64,000 nt of DNA, from positions 18,040 to 82,039 of the forward strand of contig JAFTDE010000019.1 in the NCBI GenBank assembly GCA_017454335.1. The letters run 5' to 3'. The notes under the pieces are model-generated. The model was not told the DNA's origin. It saw nothing but the letters and a program-made list of their open reading frames with translations, and searched no databases. Position numbers and translations under genes: made by a program. Source of the stretch: Bacteroidales bacterium (GTDB lineage Bacteria > Bacteroidota > Bacteroidia > Bacteroidales > UBA932). Below, in pieces: positions 51,137 to 59,561 of the stretch (position 1 is its first letter; the number at the start of each line of letters is the position of its first letter).

Positions 51137-53536
51137 TTACGGTTTAACAAGGACATAATCAAAGTCGAACTGTCCTGCCTTGGTATCTCCTTCTGTGCCA
51201 TAGGTTGCCTTTTCACCAACGGTGAATGTCACATCCTTGGCAGAACCGGTCCAAGTTACTTTCCAGTTCTCCTTATCAACAACAACACTTCCGGTACTGG
51301 TCGTAATGTCCGTCAAACGTTTCTTACCCTGGCTGGAAATCACGAAAGTGATTGATGTCATCTCTGCAGCGGAGTTGGACACCTTGACGGTATTCTTGGC
51401 ATAAGCGCGGCAGTCGTTAGCGCTCGCATTGACGGTCGGATTCGTGGATCCACCTTCCTTGGAGATAACAATGGAATAGCTGCCGGCAGTCAGGCTGATC
51501 TGAGATCCTCCGATTCCGCCCCATGCTCCCTGACCGGACCAGGAAATCTTATTGCTGCCATCGGGCTGGGCGTCGACCTGGCCGCCACTACCGCCACTGG
51601 CTCCGCCACCGCCGCCGCTGGCTCCTGCACTCTTGTACTCGATGGTCTTGCCGGTCGTGGTATTCTCGATCTTGACGGTGATGACGTTCAGCAGGTTGTT
51701 GTTGTTGTTGGTGTTGATTCCGTTGAAGAATCCGTACACGACCACCTGGTCGCCTTCGCTGATGCCTTCATAGCTGGGAAGGCTGGTCAGCGAACCGACC
51801 CGGTCCGTGCCCGTCACCTCGAAGTTGGTGTAGTTGCCGCTCTTGACCATCTTGGCCGAGTACTTCACGTAGACCGCCTCGCTGGCCGTGTAGGTCCCGA
51901 AGCTGGCGGTGATGTCCACCGGCGTAGGATAGCTGACTTCGGCGGTGCCGGTCTTGGTCGTCTTCGGGCCGGTCACTTCGGGCAGTCCGGAGTAGGACGC
52001 ACGCGTTCCGGTGAACTTGACGACATCCCCGACCTCGACACCCGGCGCGGCGTTGGCGTACACGTGCACGGCGTGCTGGCCGTCGTAGGCAATGTAGCCC
52101 TTGGTCGTGACGGCCGCGACCTTCACGTTCTCAATCTCGATGTCGGTATTTTCCGCCGTGGCGATCAGTTCGGCGATGGAGGCCACCGGCGTCGCCGGGA
52201 CCACCTGGCCCTCTTCGATGGACTCGATGTATCCGTTCACGACCTCGTCCTTGTCATTGTACACACCCCGGTTGCCTACCACGGTGATGGTGGCGCCGGC
52301 GACCAGCTTGCTCTTGAAGTCGGCGATGTTGCTGGCGCCGTAGAAGTACACCGATCCGGTGGCGTCCTTGACGTCGAAGTTGCCGTAGGTGGTGTTGATG
52401 GATCCGGACACCGTGCCCTTCAGCCGGTACCAGTCCGTGTTGTTGACGGGCTTGGCGAGGAACTCGGCCACCGTCACGTCGGTGATGTTGGAAGGCGGAG
52501 TGATGCCGCCGGAGGTCTGTCCGTTCAGAGAATAGAGCTCGCAGCCCTGGGTGAACTCAGGCGTGTTGCCCTTGTAATTCAACAGGGTACCGTAGACGAC
52601 GACCTCGTCGCCGATCTTGATCTGGTCCGCCGAGCTGAACTTGGCGCCGCCGAGATACTTGCATCTGTACACGTAATACTCGCCGTAGTATCCCTCGTCG
52701 GCAATGTAGAATGTCGCGTTGCCGTAACCCGGATCCACCTCGCCGATCAGCGAGATCTTGCCCTTGACGTAGACTTTCTCCAGCTTGCCGTCCGCCGGGA
52801 GGGCGGCCGTCACCTCCTGGGCCTTGGCCACGTTGTACGGATCCGCCTTGGTTCCGGATCCCTCCGCCGGGCCGAATGCCGGGCCGGAAGGCGCGGTGTA
52901 GTCCACGATCTTGCCGTTGGCCATCTGGTGCGTCTTCTTAGCCTCGTAGAACTGGTAGGTGCCTTCCACCACGGCGATACCGCCGGGAACCAGTTCGCTG
53001 GCATAATCCTCGAAGTTGGTCGGGAAGGCGATGGCGACCGTGCCGGTCGCATCGGTCAGGTCGAATCCGAAATACGAGGCATTGGCGATGCCGGAGATCC
53101 GTCCTTCCAGCCGGTACTTGGTGTTGCCGTCCGCCCGCTGGATGAACTCGGCGACGGTAATCTGCTCGGCTACGCCCGCCTCGCCCTTGGGTCCGGGCTG
53201 CTTGGCATTGACCGCAAAGGTGCACAGGCGGGAATTGTTCCCGTAGAAAGTGACGGCGGAGATGCGGTTCGTCCCTTCGTTGGGCAGGGCCGTGATGGTC
53301 ACGACCGTGGCAGTCGTGGCCTCACCCTTCGACGGGCTGAACGACAGCCAGTCGGCCTCGGAGCGCGCTTCCCAAGGGTAATTGCTGATGACGGTGACCG
53401 TTGCCGATCCGCCGGCCATCGGGATCTCGATCTCGGTGGCGTCCAGGGAAATGGTTGCTGGGGCCTTCTCCTTCTCGCAGCCGCACAGCAGCATGGCCGC
53501 GGAAAGAATCAACCCAAGAATACGCTTGGTTTTCAT
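51137..53536 (-). CDS. BACON and multi-OB-like surface lipoprotein
   Basis: The 799-residue protein has a lipoprotein signal ending near Cys18-20 (AMLLCGCEKE). A BACON domain (about 25-115) is followed by several OB-like modules: about 125-215, 230-345 (DUF6359-like, EKVYVKGKISLIG and GDEVVVYGTLLNYKG), 355-445 and 455-650. A Gly/Ser-rich linker is at about 660-680, and a C-terminal beta-sandwich (about 685-799) ends QFDFDYVLVKP. No catalytic motif is seen. The 230-345 module has a clear relative in the 1,954-residue protein upstream. It heads the nine-gene run that includes two nuclease genes, so a nucleic-acid-binding role is likely but unproven. Confidence 0.85.
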   Translation of the reverse strand: MKTKRILGLILSAAMLLCGCEKEKAPATISLDATEIEIPMAGGSATVTVISNYPWEARSEADWLSFSPSKGEATTATVVTITALPNEGTNRISAVTFYGNNSRLCTFAVNAKQPGPKGEAGVAEQITVAEFIQRADGNTKYRLEGRISGIANASYFGFDLTDATGTVAIAFPTNFEDYASELVPGGIAVVEGTYQFYEAKKTHQMANGKIVDYTAPSGPAFGPAEGSGTKADPYNVAKAQEVTAALPADGKLEKVYVKGKISLIGEVDPGYGNATFYIADEGYYGEYYVYRCKYLGGAKFSSADQIKIGDEVVVYGTLLNYKGNTPEFTQGCELYSLNGQTSGGITPPSNITDVTVAEFLAKPVNNTDWYRLKGTVSGSINTTYGNFDVKDATGSVYFYGASNIADFKSKLVAGATITVVGNRGVYNDKDEVVNGYIESIEEGQVVPATPVASIAELIATAENTDIEIENVKVAAVTTKGYIAYDGQHAVHVYANAAPGVEVGDVVKFTGTRASYSGLPEVTGPKTTKTGTAEVSYPTPVDITASFGTYTASEAVYVKYSAKMVKSGNYTNFEVTGTDRVGSLTSLPSYEGISEGDQVVVYGFFNGINTNNNNNLLNVITVKIENTTTGKTIEYKSAGASGGGGGASGGSGGQVDAQPDGSNKISWSGQGAWGGIGGSQISLTAGSYSIVISKEGGSTNPTVNASANDCRAYAKNTVKVSNSAAEMTSITFVISSQGKKRLTDITTSTGSVVVDKENWKVTWTGSAKDVTFTVGEKATYGTEGDTKAGQFDFDYVLVKP

Positions 53537-53579
53537 ATAGCCTAATGTTATGTTTTTGTTTAACTTGCCTATAAGCAGT

Positions 53580-53587
53580 CAAATTTA
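53580..53587 (-). promoter_or_regulatory. TAnnTTTG -7 box before the nine-gene run
   Basis: Reads TAAATTTG on the minus strand, 43 nt before the ATG at 53536. A TTG trinucleotide lies about 20 nt upstream, the spacing expected for the Bacteroidota -33 element. Confidence 0.65.
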
Positions 53588-53621
53588 GTGAATTAGCATG
53601 AAAAACACAACTAGCCGGCAT

Positions 53622-53662
53622 AAAAAAGGGGGTGACCGGGGGCACGGGGCCCGGGGTCACCC
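53622..53662 (-). terminator. Intrinsic terminator after the giant lipoprotein gene
   Basis: An 8-bp stem (53630-53637 with 53655-53662, GGGTGACC type) with a 17-nt GC-rich loop is followed on the minus strand by six T (53622-53627). It ends the Oar-receptor/giant-lipoprotein transcript, 23 nt after the stop. It separates that unit from the promoter at 53580-53587. Confidence 0.85.
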
Positions 53663-53684
53663 TCTTCAAAAGAGATGCGCAGGT

Positions 53685-56600
53685 TTATTGATACGTAACC
53701 GATATCGCCGTGATTCTCACCTGGCCGTTTGTGGCCGCCCCCGTATTCCCTACTGAATAGGTCACAGAAGAGGCGTTCGGAGACTGGGCGGCCCCGGAGG
53801 AGACGGTCGCAGTACCATTCTTCAGCGTACCACCGTTGGTGGCAGAATAGGTGATCGTCACCGAAGTGATGGTCTTCGTTCCGGCGCTGATGGTAATCGA
53901 AGCGTTTTCACTCTGATACAATCTCCACTGGTTTCCGCTCGTATAATACTTGCCGGAGTTGCCTCCGCCGCTAACCGTCGCAGTCACGTTCGAGTCAATG
54001 CTCAGCGATGAGTATTTCGTGCCATTGGTCCAACTATTGGAAGAAGCATAGGTCGCGATACTTACATCCGCTACGGTGGAACCACCGCCACCGGACACAG
54101 TGAAGGTGGCGCTGATGGTCACGGGGGACGTACCCATCGTGAAGGTGGTCGAACTGGCCGTTGCACTGACAACGGTAGCACCGGTTACCGTCCAGCTGGT
54201 GAAACCATACCCGGTCCCGGCAGTTGCCGTGAGCGTAACGGTCGTGCCGGACGCCACGGTCGCGCCGCTGGAAATGGCAGAGCCGCCCGCACTTACCGTG
54301 AACGAGCAGCCTGCCGTCGCGGCCGCACCGGTCGGCTGGCTGAAGGTAACGGCCGCAGGACCTGCAGGACCGCCGCCAGTCGAAACCACATCCAGGTCAC
54401 TGGAAATCGAGTAGAACTTGATTTCCTTCGTGGTGTTGTAGTAGGTGACCAGACCCCGGACGTTGATGACAGTGCCGACGTCAGGCAGGGTGCCGCTCTG
54501 GTTGCTGTACAGGACGATGCTGGCATCCTCAGCAATGGAGATATTCTTTCCGCTGACGCCGGAGACGGTCACGCCCGAAACCTGGACATAGCGGCTCTCG
54601 TAGCTGGCGAAGTTGCTCGCGAGCGTACTGATGGACACCTCGGTCGGAGTCACCGTGTTGCCGCTGCTGATCGAGGCCGAAGTCTTGTCGAGGTTCGTGA
54701 TCTCATAGTTGCCCTGGTACTTGGTAACCTTGCCCGCCAGGGTGCCGGAGATCATGTCGCCGACGCTGAGTCCGTGTCCCGAGGAGTAGCCCAGGATCGC
54801 CCCGGACGAATCTTCCAGGTAGAAGTTGGAGCCGCTCACATACGTGACCAGCGCACCGGCCATACCCAGGGAGAAATCGGTGGCGGAAGACCCGTTGTAC
54901 GCCGACTTGATGTCAGCGACCGTGGCCGTCGGTGCCGGCGGGGCGCCGGCCGTGACGGTGACGGTGATGTCCTTGCTCGCAGGCTTGTGGAAGGCATCGC
55001 CCGGGTCGCTGATGGTGATGGTCGTGGAACCGACCGCAACGGCGGTAACGAAACCGGCCGTAGTCACCGTCGCGATCGAAGGATCCGCCGAGACGAAGGA
55101 GAGCGTAGCAGAAGACGTCGTGGTGGCGGCGATCGTCAGCGTGTCACCCACGGCCAGCGCCACGTCCGCCGCCGAAATCACGGCTGCCGGCGCAGGTCCG
55201 ACGATGACAGGGATGGAAATCTCGGCGGGCAGGTAGTCGTCATCCGCATCCGTGAAGATGACCAGGTTGCACTCACCCTCCGCCAGACCCGTCACGTTGC
55301 CCTGACGGTCGACGTCGGCGATGGCCAGGTTGTCCGTGTAGTACTGGATCGTGGCCGTCGAGTTGGTGGTCGCGCCCGGATTGGCGCTGCCGCCCACGCT
55401 GACGGAGATCTTCGACAGGGACGTCGTGATGGCCGTACCGATCTTGGTCGTGGTGACGTCGGCGTTGGACCAGATCGTCACCGCCGGCTTCTTGTTGTTG
55501 TAGGACGGGAAGACCACGAAGTCGCCCACGGTACCTTCGGCGAAGATCTCATCGCCGAAAGTCTCCAGGGTCAGGGAGACATCTCCCTGGGTCAGCGTAC
55601 CGGCCGATCCCTTCTTGGCCGTCTTGGTGACCGTCGCATCCTTGACGAGGATCTTGCGGGAGAGCGCCTTCTCGATGTTCCCGGATACGGCGGCGAGGGT
55701 CATCTCGACCGGATCGGCCGCGATGTTCTCGTCGACATCCCAAGGAGTCGCCAGCGCCGTCAGCTCCGGAACCGGTGCGGACGTGGTGCCGGCCGTACCG
55801 GACACACCCGTGAAGCGGGCCGTTCCGTTGAAGCGCGTACCCTGGACCAGGCCGTGGTTCGCCTTCTTGATGCGTATCGCGCCGGTGGCGTCCTCCAGGT
55901 AGGCATAGCCGTCCGCCGCGTAGGTCACCAGCGCATTCGTCAGGTAGATGTCGGCATTGGACAGCGGGAGCGCCGCGATGACGTTCGCGATGCCGCGGAT
56001 CTCGGGCGTACCGTTCTCGTTGGTGGTGGCCATCGAGTGCTGCGAGAAGATCGTCCAGGCGGGAGCGCCGTCATACACGCGACCGTAGGACTCGCGGGCA
56101 CCGTAGGTCATGTCGAAGGTCAGCAGCGAGGCGCCGGTGTTGTTGACACGGTCGACCTGCTTGCCGGAAGCATCCTTGAGCACCAGGTCGAATCCGTCGG
56201 TGCCGCTGATCTTCCAGGAAGGTCCGTTGCTGTTGCCGCAGGTGATCACCAGGAAGTGACCGGCCTCGATCTTGCCGCGGCCCGCCGGGACCGTCCAGGC
56301 GTCGCCGCCGTTGGACAGGGTGTAACCCGCGATGTCCACATCCGCGGTAGCCGGGTTGTAGATCTCGATCTGCTGGCGTGCAGGCCAGATTTCGTTGATC
56401 AGCACCTGGGCGTTGGCATCGGCCTCGGCAGCGTCGACATAGGACACCTTGAGGTCGGTGTGGTCGCCGCGGCCCGTGAAGGTCAGCACGACGGTGGACG
56501 CCTTGCCCATCCAGGTCGATCCGGACACCATGCCGACGTCGCTGACGGGCGGCGTGAAGTTGGACATGACACCGGTGAACTGGATCTTGGTCAGGTAATT

Positions 56601-59549
56601 GCCGGCAGGAGCCGTGACCGTGATCGTGTTGCCGTTGTACAGACGCACCTCGTTGGCCGTCGCAGTCTTCCAGAACCTCGGGTTGGTCGTAGCCGTTCCC
56701 TTGCTGAAAGCGAACTGGACGCCGTCGATGGTGTAGGTCTCCAGCGGATCGATGTGCGCCGTCGGATTGCCCAGAGCCTCCGGCCAGTTGACACTGACCA
56801 CCGTGGCACCCGGATCGTCCGGTTCGGGTTCCGGACCCGGGCCCGGATCAGGCGTATCGCCGCCATCGGCGGTGACGCCGTTCAGCGAATACAGCCAGTT
56901 CTCTCCGGCGACCGTTTCCGGCGTCTCGCCCTTGTAATTCATCAGCGCACCGTACACGACGACCTCGTCACCCTTCTTGATATCGGTGCCGGCGGTGTAC
57001 TTCTCGCCGTTGTAATACAGGCTGCGGAAGATGTAGAACTCGGCGCTGCCCTCCGTTCCGTCGGCGGAGATGTAGTAGGAAGCGTTGCCGTAGGTACCGC
57101 TCTCGCCATAGGTACCCTTGTTGGCGATGCGGGAGATCTTGCCCTTCACGTACACCTTCTCCGTCTTGTCGTACACGGAGTTGCTGGTCCAGGTGAGGTT
57201 CTTCACCGCGTTGATGGCGGCGGCGACGTTGTACGGGCTGGTCTCCGTTCCGTTGCCGGAAGGCGTGCCCGGATCGGGTTCGGGACCCGGACCCGGCGTG
57301 TCACCGCCGGAGATCTCCCTGGCGCCCACGAACATGCCGGGGAAGATGGCACGGTCGTCGGGGTAGGATCCCCAGGAACCGTACTGCGCATCGTACTGGA
57401 TGTACTTGCCGGTCTCGTCGCAGATGATCTTCATCGTACCGTCGCTCCGGGTCTCGACGGTCCACTCCGCACCGGAGGCGGGCAGGTCGGCCGAAACGTT
57501 GAAGCTGTTGAAGGTACCGGTCATGTACAGGTAACGGCCGTAGCTGTCCTGGATGTACCAGCAGTTCGGTGCCGGGGACAGGGTCCAGAGGAGGGCCTCG
57601 TCCGTAATCGGCAGGCTGCCGTCGGCATTCGCGGTCACATCCACGTAAGGCAGGTAGCCGTAGGTCTTGTTCTCGGCCAGGGCCTTGGCGACATGCCAGA
57701 CGTCACCTTCCTTGGCGGCGATCACGAAAGCCTGGGTGGCTGCCGCGGCCTCGGTCACCTCGGATACGGGCACGTACGAGCTCGAAGCGGGCTCGGGCGG
57801 CGTGTCACCGCCCTTCTCGATGAGGACGGGATAGCAGTTCTTGGCCTGGATGGTTCCGTTGTAGGTGTTCTTGAGGGCGTAGAACGTGATGGTGTTCCCT
57901 TCCTCGAGGCCCAGGTTGGCGAAAGCCTTGTACGTACCGTCGAAGTCGTAGCAGGTGTAGGTCACGCCCGTTCCCGTGGCATCCTTGAACTCGAAGTTGC
58001 CGTAGGTGGTGTTGGTGATCTTGGTCACCTCGACCTTCAGGGTGTACTGCTCGCCGTCCTTGGAATCCGGCAGTTCATTGAACTCGGCCACCGTCTTGTA
58101 CGGATAGACGCCCAGCGCCCATGCGTTCTTGGCCTGCGGGTTGCCGTTGTACACATTGTGCGGAGCCGCGACCGACATGACGTCGCCGTCCTTGACGCCG
58201 AGCGCCTCCAGGACGTTCTGTCCGGTCTTGCCGCCCTTCTCCGGCAGCAGGCCGTAGATGTACACCTTGCCGGTGTGGTCCTCAATGTAGAAGTTGCCGT
58301 ACTTGCCGGGGTTGCCGGAGTAGGTGACCTCGGAGACGACACCCGTGATCAGGTAGGTGCCGGCGTCGTCGGCAGGCAGCGCGTTGAACGCGGCGGCCGT
58401 GGACGGAACGACGCTGACCACCTTCTGCTGGATGAGCGTGATCTTGCTGGTCAGCCCGTTGCCGGACAGCACGAAGGTGGCGGTACGGTCCTCATCCTCG
58501 CCCGTGTAGGCGTCGAAGGCGGCGATGAACTTGCCGCTGCCCGCAGCGCCTTCCTCGGAGAAGGACTTGATCCAGTCGCTGCCGGAGGTGCAGGTGGCCG
58601 TCCAGTCCACCGTGGAAGTGACGGTGAATTCGGCCTGCGTCGCCTCGGCGGTGACGGTCAGCTCGGCCGGATCGGCGACCAGCATGTCAGGCACGGCGGC
58701 CTCCTTGGTGTCCTCGTACAGCCAGGGCAGCACCGCGGTGCCGTCCATCGACGAGTAGGCGGCATAGGAATCGAATCCGCTGTTGCCGTACTGGAGGATA
58801 CCGCCGTTCTGGATGTCGGTGATCTTGACGGTCCCGTCGGACTGCGGTTCCACCTTCCAGACATTGCCCTCGGTCGGAGCCGCGGCAACGCTCCAGGTGT
58901 TGTACCCGCTCTGGTGCCAGATGTAGCGGCCGTCCGGCTGCTGGATGGTATATCCACCGTCCACCGCCGTGAAGATCAGGCCGTTGGAGTTGTCCTCGAA
59001 CTGGAAGCTGCCGTCGTCCTGCAGCTCGGCGACCATCGGCTTGGGATAGCCGTAGGTGCCGCCGGGGCCGAACAGGGTCGGGATGTTGTAGCTTCCGTCG
59101 GGTTTCTTGACAACCAGCAGGTAGGCCTTGCCGCTCTTGACATTGTCCACCTTGACATAGGTCCGGCGCTGGTCCAGCGAGTTGTCGCCTTCCTGCTGGA
59201 CGTTGACCACGGCCATGGCCGGGTCGGCGCCCAGGAAGGTGATTTTGCCGGAACGGGGGCCCTGCAGGGCACCGTCAGCCACGTTGTCAGCGACGGTGAC
59301 GGAGACCTCGGCGCTGCCGCTGCCGACAGCGGGGTTGAGCGTCACCCAATCAGGCGCCACGGAGATCCAGTCTCCGTTGGCGGTAACGGAAATCCTGGCG
59401 GCAGATGCATGCTGCGCCTCGAAAGTGACCTCGCTTACATTGGCAGTGACCTGCGTGGCCAGCGAGGGCTCGAATACATCGGGCTCGCAGCCGACGAACA
59501 GGGCGGCGCCGCAGACGAGGGTCAGGAGAGTTTTGAATATCTGTTTCAT
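53685..59549 (-). CDS. Giant modular lipoprotein (BACON, OB-like, lamin-tail, Big2, InlB-like)
   Basis: At 1,954 residues this is the largest complete gene here. The lipoprotein signal ends near Cys21 (ALFVGCEPD). Approximate order: BACON (25-105); a 165-residue module ending VWKVEPQSDGTVKI (110-290); BACON (295-375); two OB-like units (380-580); a second copy of the 165-residue module with EWTVETRSDGTMKI (590-750); a DUF6359-like OB unit (770-890); a beta-sandwich (915-1025); a lamin-tail domain with VLINEIWPARQQIEIYNP (1030-1150); OB-like units (1165-1340); Big2-like repeats (1345-1520); OB-like (1525-1685); an InlB-type repeat (1695-1770); and a C-terminal beta-sandwich (1775-1954). No catalytic motif was seen. 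It lies 12 nt after the Oar-like receptor gene. Confidence 0.88.
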   Translation of the reverse strand: MKQIFKTLLTLVCGAALFVGCEPDVFEPSLATQVTANVSEVTFEAQHASAARISVTANGDWISVAPDWVTLNPAVGSGSAEVSVTVADNVADGALQGPRSGKITFLGADPAMAVVNVQQEGDNSLDQRRTYVKVDNVKSGKAYLLVVKKPDGSYNIPTLFGPGGTYGYPKPMVAELQDDGSFQFEDNSNGLIFTAVDGGYTIQQPDGRYIWHQSGYNTWSVAAAPTEGNVWKVEPQSDGTVKITDIQNGGILQYGNSGFDSYAAYSSMDGTAVLPWLYEDTKEAAVPDMLVADPAELTVTAEATQAEFTVTSTVDWTATCTSGSDWIKSFSEEGAAGSGKFIAAFDAYTGEDEDRTATFVLSGNGLTSKITLIQQKVVSVVPSTAAAFNALPADDAGTYLITGVVSEVTYSGNPGKYGNFYIEDHTGKVYIYGLLPEKGGKTGQNVLEALGVKDGDVMSVAAPHNVYNGNPQAKNAWALGVYPYKTVAEFNELPDSKDGEQYTLKVEVTKITNTTYGNFEFKDATGTGVTYTCYDFDGTYKAFANLGLEEGNTITFYALKNTYNGTIQAKNCYPVLIEKGGDTPPEPASSSYVPVSEVTEAAAATQAFVIAAKEGDVWHVAKALAENKTYGYLPYVDVTANADGSLPITDEALLWTLSPAPNCWYIQDSYGRYLYMTGTFNSFNVSADLPASGAEWTVETRSDGTMKIICDETGKYIQYDAQYGSWGSYPDDRAIFPGMFVGAREISGGDTPGPGPEPDPGTPSGNGTETSPYNVAAAINAVKNLTWTSNSVYDKTEKVYVKGKISRIANKGTYGESGTYGNASYYISADGTEGSAEFYIFRSLYYNGEKYTAGTDIKKGDEVVVYGALMNYKGETPETVAGENWLYSLNGVTADGGDTPDPGPGPEPEPDDPGATVVSVNWPEALGNPTAHIDPLETYTIDGVQFAFSKGTATTNPRFWKTATANEVRLYNGNTITVTAPAGNYLTKIQFTGVMSNFTPPVSDVGMVSGSTWMGKASTVVLTFTGRGDHTDLKVSYVDAAEADANAQVLINEIWPARQQIEIYNPATADVDIAGYTLSNGGDAWTVPAGRGKIEAGHFLVITCGNSNGPSWKISGTDGFDLVLKDASGKQVDRVNNTGASLLTFDMTYGARESYGRVYDGAPAWTIFSQHSMATTNENGTPEIRGIANVIAALPLSNADIYLTNALVTYAADGYAYLEDATGAIRIKKANHGLVQGTRFNGTARFTGVSGTAGTTSAPVPELTALATPWDVDENIAADPVEMTLAAVSGNIEKALSRKILVKDATVTKTAKKGSAGTLTQGDVSLTLETFGDEIFAEGTVGDFVVFPSYNNKKPAVTIWSNADVTTTKIGTAITTSLSKISVSVGGSANPGATTNSTATIQYYTDNLAIADVDRQGNVTGLAEGECNLVIFTDADDDYLPAEISIPVIVGPAPAAVISAADVALAVGDTLTIAATTTSSATLSFVSADPSIATVTTAGFVTAVAVGSTTITISDPGDAFHKPASKDITVTVTAGAPPAPTATVADIKSAYNGSSATDFSLGMAGALVTYVSGSNFYLEDSSGAILGYSSGHGLSVGDMISGTLAGKVTKYQGNYEITNLDKTSASISSGNTVTPTEVSISTLASNFASYESRYVQVSGVTVSGVSGKNISIAEDASIVLYSNQSGTLPDVGTVINVRGLVTYYNTTKEIKFYSISSDLDVVSTGGGPAGPAAVTFSQPTGAAATAGCSFTVSAGGSAISSGATVASGTTVTLTATAGTGYGFTSWTVTGATVVSATASSTTFTMGTSPVTISATFTVSGGGGSTVADVSIATYASSNSWTNGTKYSSLSIDSNVTATVSGGGNSGKYYTSGNQWRLYQSENASITISAGTKTITSVTITYSATNGGTLKNGTATVSSGAAQSPNASSVTYSVGNTGAATNGQVRITAISVTYQ

Positions 59550-59561
59550 AATTTCTTCGCT

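Noticed and set aside
51690-51720. GTT-type triplet run in the BACON/OB lipoprotein gene as a phase-variable repeat
   Set aside because: The run is short and in triplets, so length change would not shift the frame; it simply encodes an Asn-rich turn.
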